From assembly GCA_965247635.1 (NCBI GenBank), contig CBDFHJ010000010.1, forward strand, positions 186,001 through 250,000: a stretch of 64,000 nucleotides of DNA, read 5' to 3'. Positions 8,873 through 16,906 of this stretch are shown piece after piece. The stretch comes from CBDFHJ01 sp965247635 (GTDB taxonomy: Bacteria > Chloroflexota > Dehalococcoidia > Lucifugimonadales > Australimonadaceae). A program made the position numbers and the translations under genes. The notes below the pieces were generated by a model. That model ran no database searches, was not told the DNA's origin, and was given only the letters and a program-made list of their open reading frames with translations. Positions within the stretch are counted from its first letter, which is position 1. Every line of letters begins with the position of its first letter.

Positions 8873-9439
8873 TTATGCGGTGGGCTTGCGGTCGCCGCTC
8901 AGGCGCTCCAAGGGAAGATGGCGGTCTTCAAAACGGGCCAGCATGAAGGCCAGGTCGGCCACCCGGTTCAGGTAGCGGAGCACCTCCGGGTTCACCAGCA
9001 GCTTCGCCTCGTGCAAGGCCACGGCCCGACGCTCCGCGCGGCGCAGGATAGTCCGGGCCAGGTCGAGCGCGCCCGACGCGGCCGAAGCACCGGGGATAAT
9101 GAACGCCCTGGGGAGCTCGACTTGCGCGGTTAGCTCGTCGATGAACCGCTCAACCTCGGCCGTCATCTCCGGCGTGACCACGCTGAAGTGCTGCTGGAGC
9201 TTCGCGTACTCTGCCGCGTCGGTGGCCAGCTCGGCGCCCACGGTGAAGAGGTCGCGCTGCACCTGCTCTATGGTCTGGCGCACCAGTGGGTCTTGGGCCA
9301 ACGCCCGGGCCAGCCCCAGGGCGGAGATCGCCTCGTCCGTGGTGCCGTACGCCTCGCATCGGGGGTCCGTTTTCGACACGCGCCCGCCATAGAGCAGACC
9401 CGTCTCGCCTGAGTCGCCGCGCTTGGTGTAGATGCGCAT
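8873..9439 (-). CDS. pduO: ATP:cob(I)alamin adenosyltransferase, PduO type
   Basis: A 188-residue enzyme that transfers the adenosyl group of ATP to cob(I)alamin. The ATP-binding start YTKRGDSGETGLLYGGRVSK, the EAYGTTDEAISALGLAR helix, and the C-terminal RTILRRAERRAVAL and LRYLNRVADLAFMLARF helices are diagnostic of PF01923. An in-frame GTG at 9472 would add 11 unconserved residues; I chose the ATG at 9439, which begins exactly at the family's usual MRIYT. It is divergent from rpsL. Confidence 0.9.
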   Translation of the reverse strand: MRIYTKRGDSGETGLLYGGRVSKTDPRCEAYGTTDEAISALGLARALAQDPLVRQTIEQVQRDLFTVGAELATDAAEYAKLQQHFSVVTPEMTAEVERFIDELTAQVELPRAFIIPGASAASGALDLARTILRRAERRAVALHEAKLLVNPEVLRYLNRVADLAFMLARFEDRHLPLERLSGDRKPTA

Positions 9440-9577
9440 AGAGCCCTGTCTGCGTGCCAATGGGTCCACCACTGACTGACCCTGCTTCTAGGCAGTTATT
9501 ATACATGGGTGAAAACGGTGGAAATTCGTGGGGTTGCCATGGGTGTTCGGAGGGCCGCCCAAGGCGCGCCGTCGCGG

Positions 9578-9607
9578 TTGACACTATTATGGCCTGGCTG
9601 GTAGGAT
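9578..9607 (+). promoter_or_regulatory. Sigma-70 type promoter of the ribosomal superoperon
   Basis: A perfect TTGACA at 9578-9583, an 18-base spacer, then TAGGAT at 9602-9607. Transcription would start near 9614, giving a leader of about 50 bases before rpsL. It sits in the gap between the divergent adenosyltransferase gene and rpsL. Confidence 0.65.
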
Positions 9608-9663
9608 TGTATTTTGGCGTCTGAGGGACGGATAGTTCCTTGCGCCGTCGGGGAACCGAGCGA

Positions 9664-10089
9664 ATGCCTACGGTCAATCAGTTGGTACGACATGGTCGCC
9701 AGCGCTTGGTCAAGAAGACCAAGGCGCCTGCGCTTCGCCTTGTCCGCAACTCCCTGCGCAATCGCGTGTACCGTGGAAAGGGCAGCCCTCAGCGGCTGGC
9801 GGTCTGCACCCAGGTGCGGACGGTGACGCCTAAGAAGCCGAACTCGGCTCTGCGGAAGGTTGCCAGGGTGCGGCTGACCAACGGTATGGAGGTCACCGCC
9901 TATATCCCTGGCGAAGGCCATACCCTCCAGGAGCACTCCGTCGTCCTGATCCGTGGTGGTCGTGTGAAGGACCTGCCCGGCGTCCGATACCACATCATCC
10001 GTGGTGCGTTGGATGCCACCGGCGTCACCGGCCGCCAGCGAGGACGGAGTAAGTACGGCACAAAGCGCCCTCGGTCCTCAGGTAGCTAG
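9664..10089 (+). CDS. rpsL: Ribosomal protein S12
   Basis: A 141-residue decoding-site protein of the 30S subunit. MPTVNQLVRHGRQ begins at 9664; an in-frame ATG upstream would add unconserved residues. TVTPKKPNSALRKVARV carries the streptomycin-site lysines in wild-type form. GRVKDLPGVRYH carries the Asp that is methylthiolated in many bacteria. It is the first gene of the superoperon and is followed by a strong hairpin-T terminator or attenuator before rpsG. Confidence 0.98.
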   Translation: MPTVNQLVRHGRQRLVKKTKAPALRLVRNSLRNRVYRGKGSPQRLAVCTQVRTVTPKKPNSALRKVARVRLTNGMEVTAYIPGEGHTLQEHSVVLIRGGRVKDLPGVRYHIIRGALDATGVTGRQRGRSKYGTKRPRSSGS

Positions 10090-10102
10090 GCATCCCCGAC
10101 CT

Positions 10103-10144
10103 CACCTCCACGATGGACTACCAATCAATCGTGGGGGTGTTTTT
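10103..10144 (+). terminator. Hairpin plus T-run between rpsL and rpsG (attenuator)
   Basis: CACCTCCACGAT (10103-10114) pairs with ATCGTGGGGGTG (10128-10139) over twelve positions with one G-U wobble. The loop is 13 bases, followed directly by TTTTT. This is a textbook intrinsic terminator inside the str operon, so it probably acts as a partial terminator that sets rpsL against the downstream genes. The remaining gap to rpsG (10145-10251) holds only a short basic frame I do not trust. Confidence 0.75.
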
Positions 10145-10251
10145 GTGCCGCCGGCTGGCAAGGCGCGGGCGTGACGCGGCGGATGTGATGAGGAAGCTAG
10201 GCCGGCCCGTGGAAACGCGCGTGAAGAAGAAGTAGTAGAGGAACGACAGAG

Positions 10252-10722
10252 ATGGCAAGGCGAAGACGGGCAGAGCCGCGGGTCCTACCGCCTGACCCCC
10301 GCTACAAAAGCGCGGAGCTCTCAAGCTTCATCAACCGCGTGATGCAGCGAGGGAAGAAGACGGTCGCCCAACGCGCCGTCTACCAGGCCTTGGACCAGGC
10401 CTCGCAGGAGGCCCGCCGCGAGGGGCTGGAGCTGTTCACTCAGGCAATCAGAAACGTAACGCCAAGTCTGGAAGTCAAGCCACGCCGGGTCGGCGGCGCC
10501 ACGTACCAGGTGCCCATCGAGGTCCAGGGTCGGCGGCGCACGTCCCTCGCCATGCGGTGGCTCATCGCGGCGGCCCGGTCCCGATCGGGACGGCCCTTTT
10601 CGGAGCTGTTAGCCCAGGAGCTGGTGGAGGCATCCAGGGGACAGGGTACCGCGGTCAAGCGGCGCGAGGACCTGCACCGGATGGCTGAGGCCAACCGGGC
10701 CTTTGTCCACTACCGATGGTAA
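10252..10722 (+). CDS. rpsG: Ribosomal protein S7
   Basis: A 156-residue primary 16S-binding protein that nucleates the 30S head. It shows LPPDPRYKSAELSSFINRVM, VKPRRVGGATYQVP and RSGRPFSELLAQEL, and the C-terminal ANRAFVHYRW. The length equals the family norm. AGGAACGACAG precedes the ATG. Confidence 0.97.
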   Translation: MARRRRAEPRVLPPDPRYKSAELSSFINRVMQRGKKTVAQRAVYQALDQASQEARREGLELFTQAIRNVTPSLEVKPRRVGGATYQVPIEVQGRRRTSLAMRWLIAAARSRSGRPFSELLAQELVEASRGQGTAVKRREDLHRMAEANRAFVHYRW

Positions 10723-10814
10723 CGCGTCTGAGGAGCTGACCCCTCGTAACGCGCGGTCACTAAACGTTGAACGTTAAGTCGCTGAAGGAGGAACGGGAGA
10801 AGACTCCCTACGCA

Positions 10815-12893
10815 ATGGTCAAGGTTGAGGCAACGGGCCTTGAGAGGGTCCGCAACATAGGATTCATCGCCCACATCGACGCTGGTAAGACCACCGTCAC
10901 GGAGCGGGTGCTGTTCGTCACGGGCCGCACCTACAAGCTGGGCGAGGTCCACGAGGGCACCACCGTTATGGATTGGATGGCCCAGGAGCGCGAGCGGGGT
11001 ATCACCATCACGTCGGCGGCCACCAAGTGCCAGTGGGATGGCCACGTCATCAACATCATCGACACTCCCGGCCATGTGGACTTCACCGCCGAGGTAGAGC
11101 GCAGCCTGCGCGTGCTCGACGGCGGCGTGGTGGTCTTCGACGCCGTGGCGGGGGTGCAACCCCAGTCCGAGACCGTGTGGCGTCAGGCCGACCGCTACCA
11201 GGTGGCCCGTATCTGCTTCGTGAATAAGATGGACCGGTTGGGGGCCGATTTTGAGCGGACCATGGATATGATCCGCCACCGGCTGAAGGCCACGCCCATC
11301 CCCGTGCAGTACCCCATCGGCAGCGAGGAGAACTTCCGCGGAGTGGTGGACCTGCTGGAGGAGAGGGCTTGGTTTTTCGTCGAGGACGGTGAGGTGGGTA
11401 CGATGACCGAGGCCCCTGTTCCCGCGGAGCTGGAGGCCGAGGTGACGAAGGTACGGGAGGAGATGGTGGAACGGGTGGCGGAGAACGACGACGAGCTGCT
11501 CGAACGGTACCTGCACGGAAGCTCCATCGGTCCGGATGAGCTGAAGGCAGCCCTTCGCCGGGCGACCATCGCCAATCAGGCGGTACCCGTGCTATGCGGC
11601 TCCGCGCTCGATAGCAAGGGTATTCAGCTGCTGTTAGACGCGGTCATCGACTACCTCCCTTCCCCACTGGACATGCCCCCCATTCGCGGCCTTCACCCCC
11701 AGACTAACCTGCTCGTGGAGCGTCTCGCCGACGCCGACGCTCCTTTCGCGGCGCTGGCCTTCAAAGTGGTCACCGATCCCTTCGTGGGAAGACTCGTCTA
11801 CTTTCGAGTCTACTCGGGCAGGGTACGCTCCGGCGCCATGGTCTATAACGCAACCAAGGGTGTCCGGGAACGGCTCGGGCGCATCGTGCTGATGCACGCC
11901 AACCGCCGGGAAGAGGTCGAAGAGGTGGATGTGGGAGAGATCGCCGCCGCCGTGGGCCTCAAGCATACCTTTACCGGAGAGACGATCTGCGACGAGCGCC
12001 ACCCGCTGCTGCTGGAGTCCATCCGCTTCGCCGAGCCGGTGATCTCGGTCGCCATCGAACCCAAGTCGCGAGCGGAGCAGGACAAGCTGACCGACACGCT
12101 TATCAAGCTGGCCGAAGAGGACCCCACCTTCCAGGTGCGCTACGACGAGGGGACGGGCCAGACGGTGATGTCGGGCATGGGTGAGCTGCACTTGGATATT
12201 CTGGTGGACCGGATGCGCCGGGAGTTCAACGTCACCGCAACCATTGGCAGGCCCCAGATAGCCTACCGGGAAGCCATCACCCGCGCGACCCGAGCGGAGG
12301 GACGGTTTGTCCGTCAGACAGGCGGCCATGGCCAGTACGGCCACTGCGTCTTGGAGGTCGAGCCGAGCGAGCCCAACGCGGGTTTCGTATTCGAGAACCG
12401 TGTGGTTGGTGGGACCATTCCCAAAGAGTACGTTCCAGCGGTGCGGCGAGGGGCGGCGGAGGCACTCGGGAACGGAGTGATCGCAGGGTACCCAGTGGTG
12501 GACGTGAAGGCCACTTTGGTGGATGGAAGCTTCCATCCGGTTGACTCATCGGAGATGGCGTTCAGAATCGCAGGCTCCATGGCCTTGAAGAGCGCCCTCC
12601 GCAACGCAGGCCCGGTGCTGTTGGAGCCGATGATGAAGATTCAGGTCATCACGCCCGGCGAGTACTTAGGCGACGTGCTAGCCGACCTCAGCGGCCGGCG
12701 GGGGCATATCAAGTCAATGGAAGGACATGGCGATACTCAGGTGGTAGAGGCAGAGGTGCCGCTGGCGGCGATGTTCGGCTACGCAACGGCCGTACGCTCG
12801 CTGACCCAGGGCCGCGCCACTCACAGCATGGAGTTCGGCCATTACGAGCGGGTCCCTGAGGCGATGGCGGAGACGCTGGCCCGGAGCGCGTGA
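10815..12893 (+). CDS. fusA: Elongation factor G
   Basis: A 692-residue translocase GTPase. G1 is AHIDAGKTTVTE, followed by RERGITITSAATKCQW (switch I region), DTPGHVDF (G3) and NKMDRLGADF (G4). Domain IV contains TGGHGQYGH. I start at the ATG at 10815, which gives MVKVEATGLERVRNIG as in other EF-Gs. An in-frame TTG at 10767 would add 16 residues; AAGGAGGA at 10785 lies between the two, so the start stays uncertain. The following gene is rpsJ and not tuf. Confidence 0.95.
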   Translation: MVKVEATGLERVRNIGFIAHIDAGKTTVTERVLFVTGRTYKLGEVHEGTTVMDWMAQERERGITITSAATKCQWDGHVINIIDTPGHVDFTAEVERSLRVLDGGVVVFDAVAGVQPQSETVWRQADRYQVARICFVNKMDRLGADFERTMDMIRHRLKATPIPVQYPIGSEENFRGVVDLLEERAWFFVEDGEVGTMTEAPVPAELEAEVTKVREEMVERVAENDDELLERYLHGSSIGPDELKAALRRATIANQAVPVLCGSALDSKGIQLLLDAVIDYLPSPLDMPPIRGLHPQTNLLVERLADADAPFAALAFKVVTDPFVGRLVYFRVYSGRVRSGAMVYNATKGVRERLGRIVLMHANRREEVEEVDVGEIAAAVGLKHTFTGETICDERHPLLLESIRFAEPVISVAIEPKSRAEQDKLTDTLIKLAEEDPTFQVRYDEGTGQTVMSGMGELHLDILVDRMRREFNVTATIGRPQIAYREAITRATRAEGRFVRQTGGHGQYGHCVLEVEPSEPNAGFVFENRVVGGTIPKEYVPAVRRGAAEALGNGVIAGYPVVDVKATLVDGSFHPVDSSEMAFRIAGSMALKSALRNAGPVLLEPMMKIQVITPGEYLGDVLADLSGRRGHIKSMEGHGDTQVVEAEVPLAAMFGYATAVRSLTQGRATHSMEFGHYERVPEAMAETLARSA

Positions 12894-12923
12894 GCGCATA
12901 GCCCGGAGCGCGTGAGCGCATAG
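12880..12923. repeat. Exact 22-bp tandem duplication at the fusA stop
   Basis: The unit beginning CCCGGAGCGCGTGAGC is present twice with no gap (12880-12901 and 12902-12923). The first copy contains the fusA stop codon, so the duplication adds only untranslated spacer before rpsJ. Confidence 0.95.
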
Positions 12924-12944
12924 AAGGTCAATAGAGGAGAAGCG

Positions 12945-13253
12945 ATGGCAAGAGATAAGCTGCGGATCGTCCTTCAGGCGTATGAACACCGGCTACTGGA
13001 CCAATCAACGGCCCGGATAGTCGAGGCCGCGGAGCGCACGGGAGCCGCGATAAGAGGGCCCATACCGATGCCTACGCGCATCAAACGATTTTGTGTGATC
13101 CGATCGCCCCACGTCGACAAGGACTCCCGGGAACACTTCGAGCTGCGCATTCACAAGCGGTTGGTGGACATCCTGGAGCCGAACGCGAAGACCATCGATG
13201 ACCTGACCCGGCTGCAAATGCCCGCCGGGGTGGATATCGCTATCAAGGCGTAG
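12945..13253 (+). CDS. rpsJ: Ribosomal protein S10
   Basis: A 102-residue 30S head protein that also joins NusB in antitermination. KLRIVLQAYEHRLLDQS, GPIPMPTRIKRFCVIRSPHVDKDSREHFELR and the end PAGVDIAIKA are conserved. The long loop meant to enter the subunit is present. GGAGAAGCG precedes the ATG. It opens the S10 section of the superoperon without a visible separate promoter. Confidence 0.97.
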   Translation: MARDKLRIVLQAYEHRLLDQSTARIVEAAERTGAAIRGPIPMPTRIKRFCVIRSPHVDKDSREHFELRIHKRLVDILEPNAKTIDDLTRLQMPAGVDIAIKA

Positions 13254-13273
13254 AAGACAGATAGAGGCGTACC

Positions 13274-14485
13274 GTGCTGTCGGGACTACTAGGCAAAAAG
13301 GTTGGGATGAGTCACCTCTTCGGTGAGGACGGACGCTTGGTGCCCGTCACCGTGATGGAGGTGGGACCGTGCGTGGTTATCCAGGTGCGGACCCGTCTGA
13401 CCGATGGCTACGAAGCCGTGCAGCTTGGGTTTGGCGAGGCCAAGCAGCTCAACAAGCCTGCCCAGGGGCACCTGCGGCGTGCCAGGGCCACAGGCGTGCG
13501 AAACCTCCGCGAGTTTGCCGTCACCGATGTTTCGGCCCACGAGGTAGGACAGGTGCTGAACGTGAGTCAGTTCTTCGTGGGAGAGCGGGTTCACGTGACC
13601 GCCCACTCCAAGGGCCGCGGGTTCCAAGGCGTAATGAAGCGTCACGGCTTTCACGGAGGCCCCAAGACCCACGGCCAAAAGGACCGGGGCAGGTCTCCAG
13701 GCTCCATCGGTGCCGGCACGTCGCCTGGCCGTGTCCTGAAGGGCCAGAAGATGCCTGGTCACATGGGCAACCACCAGGTCACCGTCCGCGGCCTTCGGGT
13801 GGAGAGAGTCGACCCGGACCAAAACGTTTTGATGGTCCGTGGAGCGGTGCCGGGGAGCCGAAACACGCTGGTGACCCTGAGTCACGCCAGCGTGGAAGCC
13901 GCCGAGAGGGCCTACGAGGAGCTGCTGGCTGCGCCGTCACCTTCGCCGGAACCGGAAACCATTGAGGAGCAAACGCCGGCCGGGGAAGCTGTCGAGGACG
14001 CTATAGAGCAGACAGCGGTAGCCATCGTCAGCGAGGCCGCCGAGCCTGAGGCTGCGGTGGAAGAGGCCGTCGCCGAGCCGGAAGCCGCGGTTGAAGCGGC
14101 TGTTGCTGACGAGGTCGCCGAGCCTGAGGCTGCGGTTGAAGAGGCGGTCGCCGACGAGGTCGCCGAGCCTGAGGCTGCGGTTGAAGCGGCTGTTGCCGGC
14201 GAGATCGCCGAGCCGGAAGCCGCGGTTGAAGCGACTGTCGCCGACGAGGTTGCCGAGCCGGAAGCCGCGGCTGAAGAGACTGTCGCCGACGAGGTTGCCG
14301 AGCCGGAAGCCGCGGCTGTTGCCGCCGAGGTTGCCGAGCCGGAAGCCGCGGCTGTTGCCGACGAGGCTGCCGAGCCTGAGGCCGCGGTGGAAGAGGCCGT
14401 CGCCGACGAAGCTACCGAGCCCGAGGCTGCCGCTGAGGAGCCCACAGAGAAAGACGAGTCCGAAGAAGAGAAGGGGCGAGGCTAG
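13274..14485 (+). CDS. rplC: Ribosomal protein L3 with long acidic repeat tail
   Basis: Residues 1 to about 215 are a normal L3 (GLLGKKVGMSHLFGEDG; GRGFQGVMKRHGFHGGP; SPGRVLKGQKMPGHMG), a primary 23S binder near the peptidyl transferase centre. The start is GTG. The remaining ~186 residues are not found in typical L3 (about 205-215 residues). They consist of Ala, Glu, Val, Asp and Pro with ten copies of EPEAA, the common period being VADEVAEPEAAVEEA (15 residues), ending EEPTEKDESEEEKGRG. The tail is strongly acidic and predicted disordered or helical. It is in frame with the core and runs directly to the rplD start. Confidence 0.95.
   Translation: MLSGLLGKKVGMSHLFGEDGRLVPVTVMEVGPCVVIQVRTRLTDGYEAVQLGFGEAKQLNKPAQGHLRRARATGVRNLREFAVTDVSAHEVGQVLNVSQFFVGERVHVTAHSKGRGFQGVMKRHGFHGGPKTHGQKDRGRSPGSIGAGTSPGRVLKGQKMPGHMGNHQVTVRGLRVERVDPDQNVLMVRGAVPGSRNTLVTLSHASVEAAERAYEELLAAPSPSPEPETIEEQTPAGEAVEDAIEQTAVAIVSEAAEPEAAVEEAVAEPEAAVEAAVADEVAEPEAAVEEAVADEVAEPEAAVEAAVAGEIAEPEAAVEATVADEVAEPEAAAEETVADEVAEPEAAAVAAEVAEPEAAAVADEAAEPEAAVEEAVADEATEPEAAAEEPTEKDESEEEKGRG
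14036..14440 (+). repeat. 45-bp-period tandem repeats inside rplC
   Basis: DNA repeats of mostly 45 bp (some 33 or 36 bp) encode ten EPEAA units. GCCGAGCCGGAAGCCGCGG and GCCGAGCCTGAGGCTGCGG alternate as two synonymous versions. This shows units were duplicated in blocks after they had diverged in codon use. Confidence 0.9.
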
Positions 14486-14487
14486 AG

Positions 14488-15141
14488 GTGGAGTTACCGG
14501 TCCACAATATAAACGGCAAGGTGGTTGGCAAAGCAGAGCTCAGCGACTACGTGTACGCCGCGCCGCCCAACCCTACGCTGCTGCACCAGGCCATGGTCTA
14601 CCACCAGGCTAACCAGCGCCAGGGTACCCACAGCACGAAGACGCGGGCCGCGGTGTCGGGAGGAGGACGCAAGCCCTTTGCCCAAAAGGGCACCGGCCGC
14701 GCTCGGATGGGCACGATCCGCTCGCCTCTGGCCCGTCATGGCGGCATCACATTCGGACCGCACCCCCGCTCCTACCGGCAGCGGCTACCGAAGAAGATGC
14801 GGCGTCAGGCCATCCGCTGCGCCCTCTCCGCCAAGGTACAGGAAGCACGGTTGGTCCTGCTGGAGGACATGGAGTTGCCCGACGCGAAGACCAAGACGAT
14901 GGCTGCGGTGCTCAGTGCGCTAGACGTACGCTCGCCCACGCTGGTGGTGGTGGCCAGTCCGACCCCCAACGTCTCCTTTGCGGTCCGGAACCTTCCTCGG
15001 GTCAAGACGCTGACGGCGGACCTGCTCAACGTGCTGGACCTCTTGCGATACGACAGGGTGGTGATGACCATGGACGCGGCCCGGCGCTCCGAGGCGCTCT
15101 GGTCAGCGGTGCACGCCGAGACGGCGGCTGAGAAGGCCTAA
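14488..15141 (+). CDS. rplD: Ribosomal protein L4
   Basis: A 217-residue 50S assembly protein lining the exit tunnel. The extended loop is recognisable as GGGRKPFAQKGTGRARMG and HGGITFGPHPRSYRQRLPKKM. The start is GTG, two bases after the rplC stop, so the genes are probably translationally coupled. No tail is added, unlike its neighbour L3. Confidence 0.96.
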   Translation: MELPVHNINGKVVGKAELSDYVYAAPPNPTLLHQAMVYHQANQRQGTHSTKTRAAVSGGGRKPFAQKGTGRARMGTIRSPLARHGGITFGPHPRSYRQRLPKKMRRQAIRCALSAKVQEARLVLLEDMELPDAKTKTMAAVLSALDVRSPTLVVVASPTPNVSFAVRNLPRVKTLTADLLNVLDLLRYDRVVMTMDAARRSEALWSAVHAETAAEKA

Positions 15142-15156
15142 GGAGAGGAAGCGCTC

Positions 15157-15447
15157 ATGCAAGTCCTGTCTGTGATCCGGGCGCCGGTCGTCACCGAGAA
15201 GTCAACGCTTCTGCAGGAGCAGAACAAGTACGTGTTCGAAGTGTCTACCAGGGCCAACAAGGCCCAGGTCAAGGAGGCCGTGGAGCGGGCGTTCGAAGTG
15301 AAGGTACGCTCGGTGAACATGATGCGGACCAAGACCCAGCACCGCCGGATAGGGATCTCCGGGCGCATAGTAAAGGTGCCCGGCGTGAAGAAGGCGGTAG
15401 TGACCCTCCGCCCGGGGGACACCATTCAGATCTTCGAGGGAGCGTAG
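15157..15447 (+). CDS. rplW: Ribosomal protein L23
   Basis: A 96-residue protein at the tunnel exit, the docking site for trigger factor and SRP. VIRAPVVTEKSTLLQEQNKYVFEV is the standard start and VKSVNMM-like VRSVNMMRTK is present. AAGGAGAGGAAGCGCTC precedes the ATG. The stop overlaps the region just before the rplB start (one base between). Confidence 0.96.
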   Translation: MQVLSVIRAPVVTEKSTLLQEQNKYVFEVSTRANKAQVKEAVERAFEVKVRSVNMMRTKTQHRRIGISGRIVKVPGVKKAVVTLRPGDTIQIFEGA

Positions 15448-15448
15448 G

Positions 15449-16279
15449 ATGCCGTTAAAGCGACTAAATCCGACCTCTCCAGGCCAGCGGGGTGCGCTGC
15501 GGCCCGACTTTGCCGAGCTGACAAGGCGAGAGCCGCATAAGCCGCTTACCCATGGCAAGCGACAACACGGCGGACGAAACGTGCGCGGCAAGATTACCGT
15601 TCGCCATCAGGGTGGGGGCGCCAAGCAGCTGTGGCGGCGCATCGACTTCAAGCGCGACAAGGTAGGCGTGCCCGGCCGCGTGGAGACCATCGAGTATGAC
15701 CCGAACCGGTCGGCACGGATCGCGCTGGTGCTGTACGACGACGGCGAGCGCCGATACCATCTGGCGCCGGTGGGCGTGAAGCCCGGTGACCGGCTTATGG
15801 CGGGTCCCCAGGCGGAGATCAGGCCCGGAAACGCCCTCCCCCTTCGGACAATCCCCACCGGCACCGTGATTCACAACATTGAGCTGAGGCCTGGGATGGG
15901 GGGCCAGATAGTGCGTAGCGCCGGAGCAGGCGCCCAGTTGCTGGCGAGGGAAGAACGCTTCGCCATGGTCCGCCTACCCTCCGGAGAGGTGCGCCGAGTC
16001 CTTAGCGAGTGTATGGCCACCATCGGTCAGGTGGGCAATTCCGACCACAAGAACACCACCCTGGCCAAGGCGGGACGAAGCAGGCACCTGGGTCGGCGCC
16101 CAACGGTACGAGGCTCCGCCATGTCACCCCGGGACCATCCCCACGGTGGGGGCGAGGGTCGCACAGGCATTGGAATGAAGCATCCGAAGACGCCTTGGGG
16201 GAAGCCAGCCTTGGGTCCGAAAACCCGTCGCCGGCACCATACCGACGTCTTCCGGGTGAGGGATAGGAGAAGCAAGTAG
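15449..16279 (+). CDS. rplB: Ribosomal protein L2
   Basis: A 276-residue 23S-binding protein needed for subunit joining and peptidyl transferase. GGRNVRGKITVRHQGGGAK, RSAGAGAQLLAREERFAMVR and SPRDHPHGGGEGRTGIG are conserved, the last holding the essential His. The length is standard. The stop TAG shares its last base with the GTG of rpsS. Confidence 0.97.
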   Translation: MPLKRLNPTSPGQRGALRPDFAELTRREPHKPLTHGKRQHGGRNVRGKITVRHQGGGAKQLWRRIDFKRDKVGVPGRVETIEYDPNRSARIALVLYDDGERRYHLAPVGVKPGDRLMAGPQAEIRPGNALPLRTIPTGTVIHNIELRPGMGGQIVRSAGAGAQLLAREERFAMVRLPSGEVRRVLSECMATIGQVGNSDHKNTTLAKAGRSRHLGRRPTVRGSAMSPRDHPHGGGEGRTGIGMKHPKTPWGKPALGPKTRRRHHTDVFRVRDRRSK

Positions 16280-16566
16280 TGTCGCGCTCCACCAAGAAGG
16301 GCCCCTACGTGCACCCGAAGCTTGCCAGAAAGGTGGAACGGGCTCAGCGTGCGACGACCAAGGTCGTTATCCGCACGTGGGCACGGGCTTCCACCGTCAT
16401 GCCGGACATGGTCGGGCTGACCATCGCCGTGCACGATGGGCGCAGGCACATTCCGGTGTTCATTACGGAGAACATGGTTGGCCATAAGCTGGGAGAATTT
16501 GCCCCTACTCGGACCTTTCGTGGGCACACCTCCCGGTCGGAGCGGGCCAGTTCGGTGAGAAGGTAG
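16279..16566 (+). CDS. rpsS: Ribosomal protein S19
   Basis: A 95-residue 30S head protein (MSRSTKKGPYVHPKL; GRRHIPVFITENMVGHKLGE; FAPTRTFRGH). A GTG start overlaps the rplB stop by one base, implying coupled translation. The length is normal. Confidence 0.97.
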   Translation: MSRSTKKGPYVHPKLARKVERAQRATTKVVIRTWARASTVMPDMVGLTIAVHDGRRHIPVFITENMVGHKLGEFAPTRTFRGHTSRSERASSVRR

Positions 16567-16570
16567 GACC

Positions 16571-16906
16571 ATGCCAGCCAGAGCTGTGGCAAAGCGTGTA
16601 GGACTGTCTCCCAAGCGGGTCCGTCCGCTGGTGGACGCCCTGCGCGGCAAAAACGTGCAGGAGTCTCTCCAGGCGCTGCGATTTGTCCCGGGGCCGGCGG
16701 CCGTCCGGGTAGCCAAGGTGCTCCGTTCGGCGGCGGCGAACGCGGAGAACAACCTGTCGCTGAACAGCGCCCGCCTCAAGGTAGTGCGGGCCTTTGTCGA
16801 CGGCGGGCCCATGCTCAAGCGCTTTCGGGCTAAGGCTCGGGGGCGCGTGGGCCGAATCCTCCGCCGGAGTAGTCACATCACCGTGGAAGTGGACGAGGAG
16901 CAGTAG
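16571..16906 (+). CDS. rplV: Ribosomal protein L22
   Basis: A 111-residue 50S protein with a beta-hairpin in the exit tunnel. ISPKRVR-type LSPKRVRPLVDALRGKNV and the AAANAENN helix are present. The tunnel hairpin is FRAKARGRVGRILRRSSHITVEV. The stop TAG shares its last base with the GTG of rpsC. Confidence 0.96.
   Translation: MPARAVAKRVGLSPKRVRPLVDALRGKNVQESLQALRFVPGPAAVRVAKVLRSAAANAENNLSLNSARLKVVRAFVDGGPMLKRFRAKARGRVGRILRRSSHITVEVDEEQ

Noticed and set aside
10137..10235. A ~32-codon basic frame between rpsL and rpsG
   Set aside because: It starts inside the terminator stem, has no Shine-Dalgarno site and matches no known small r-protein.
13922..14485. Tandem repeats that could look like a CRISPR or VNTR array
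   Set aside because: The units have no unique spacers and encode in-frame EPEAA peptide repeats.
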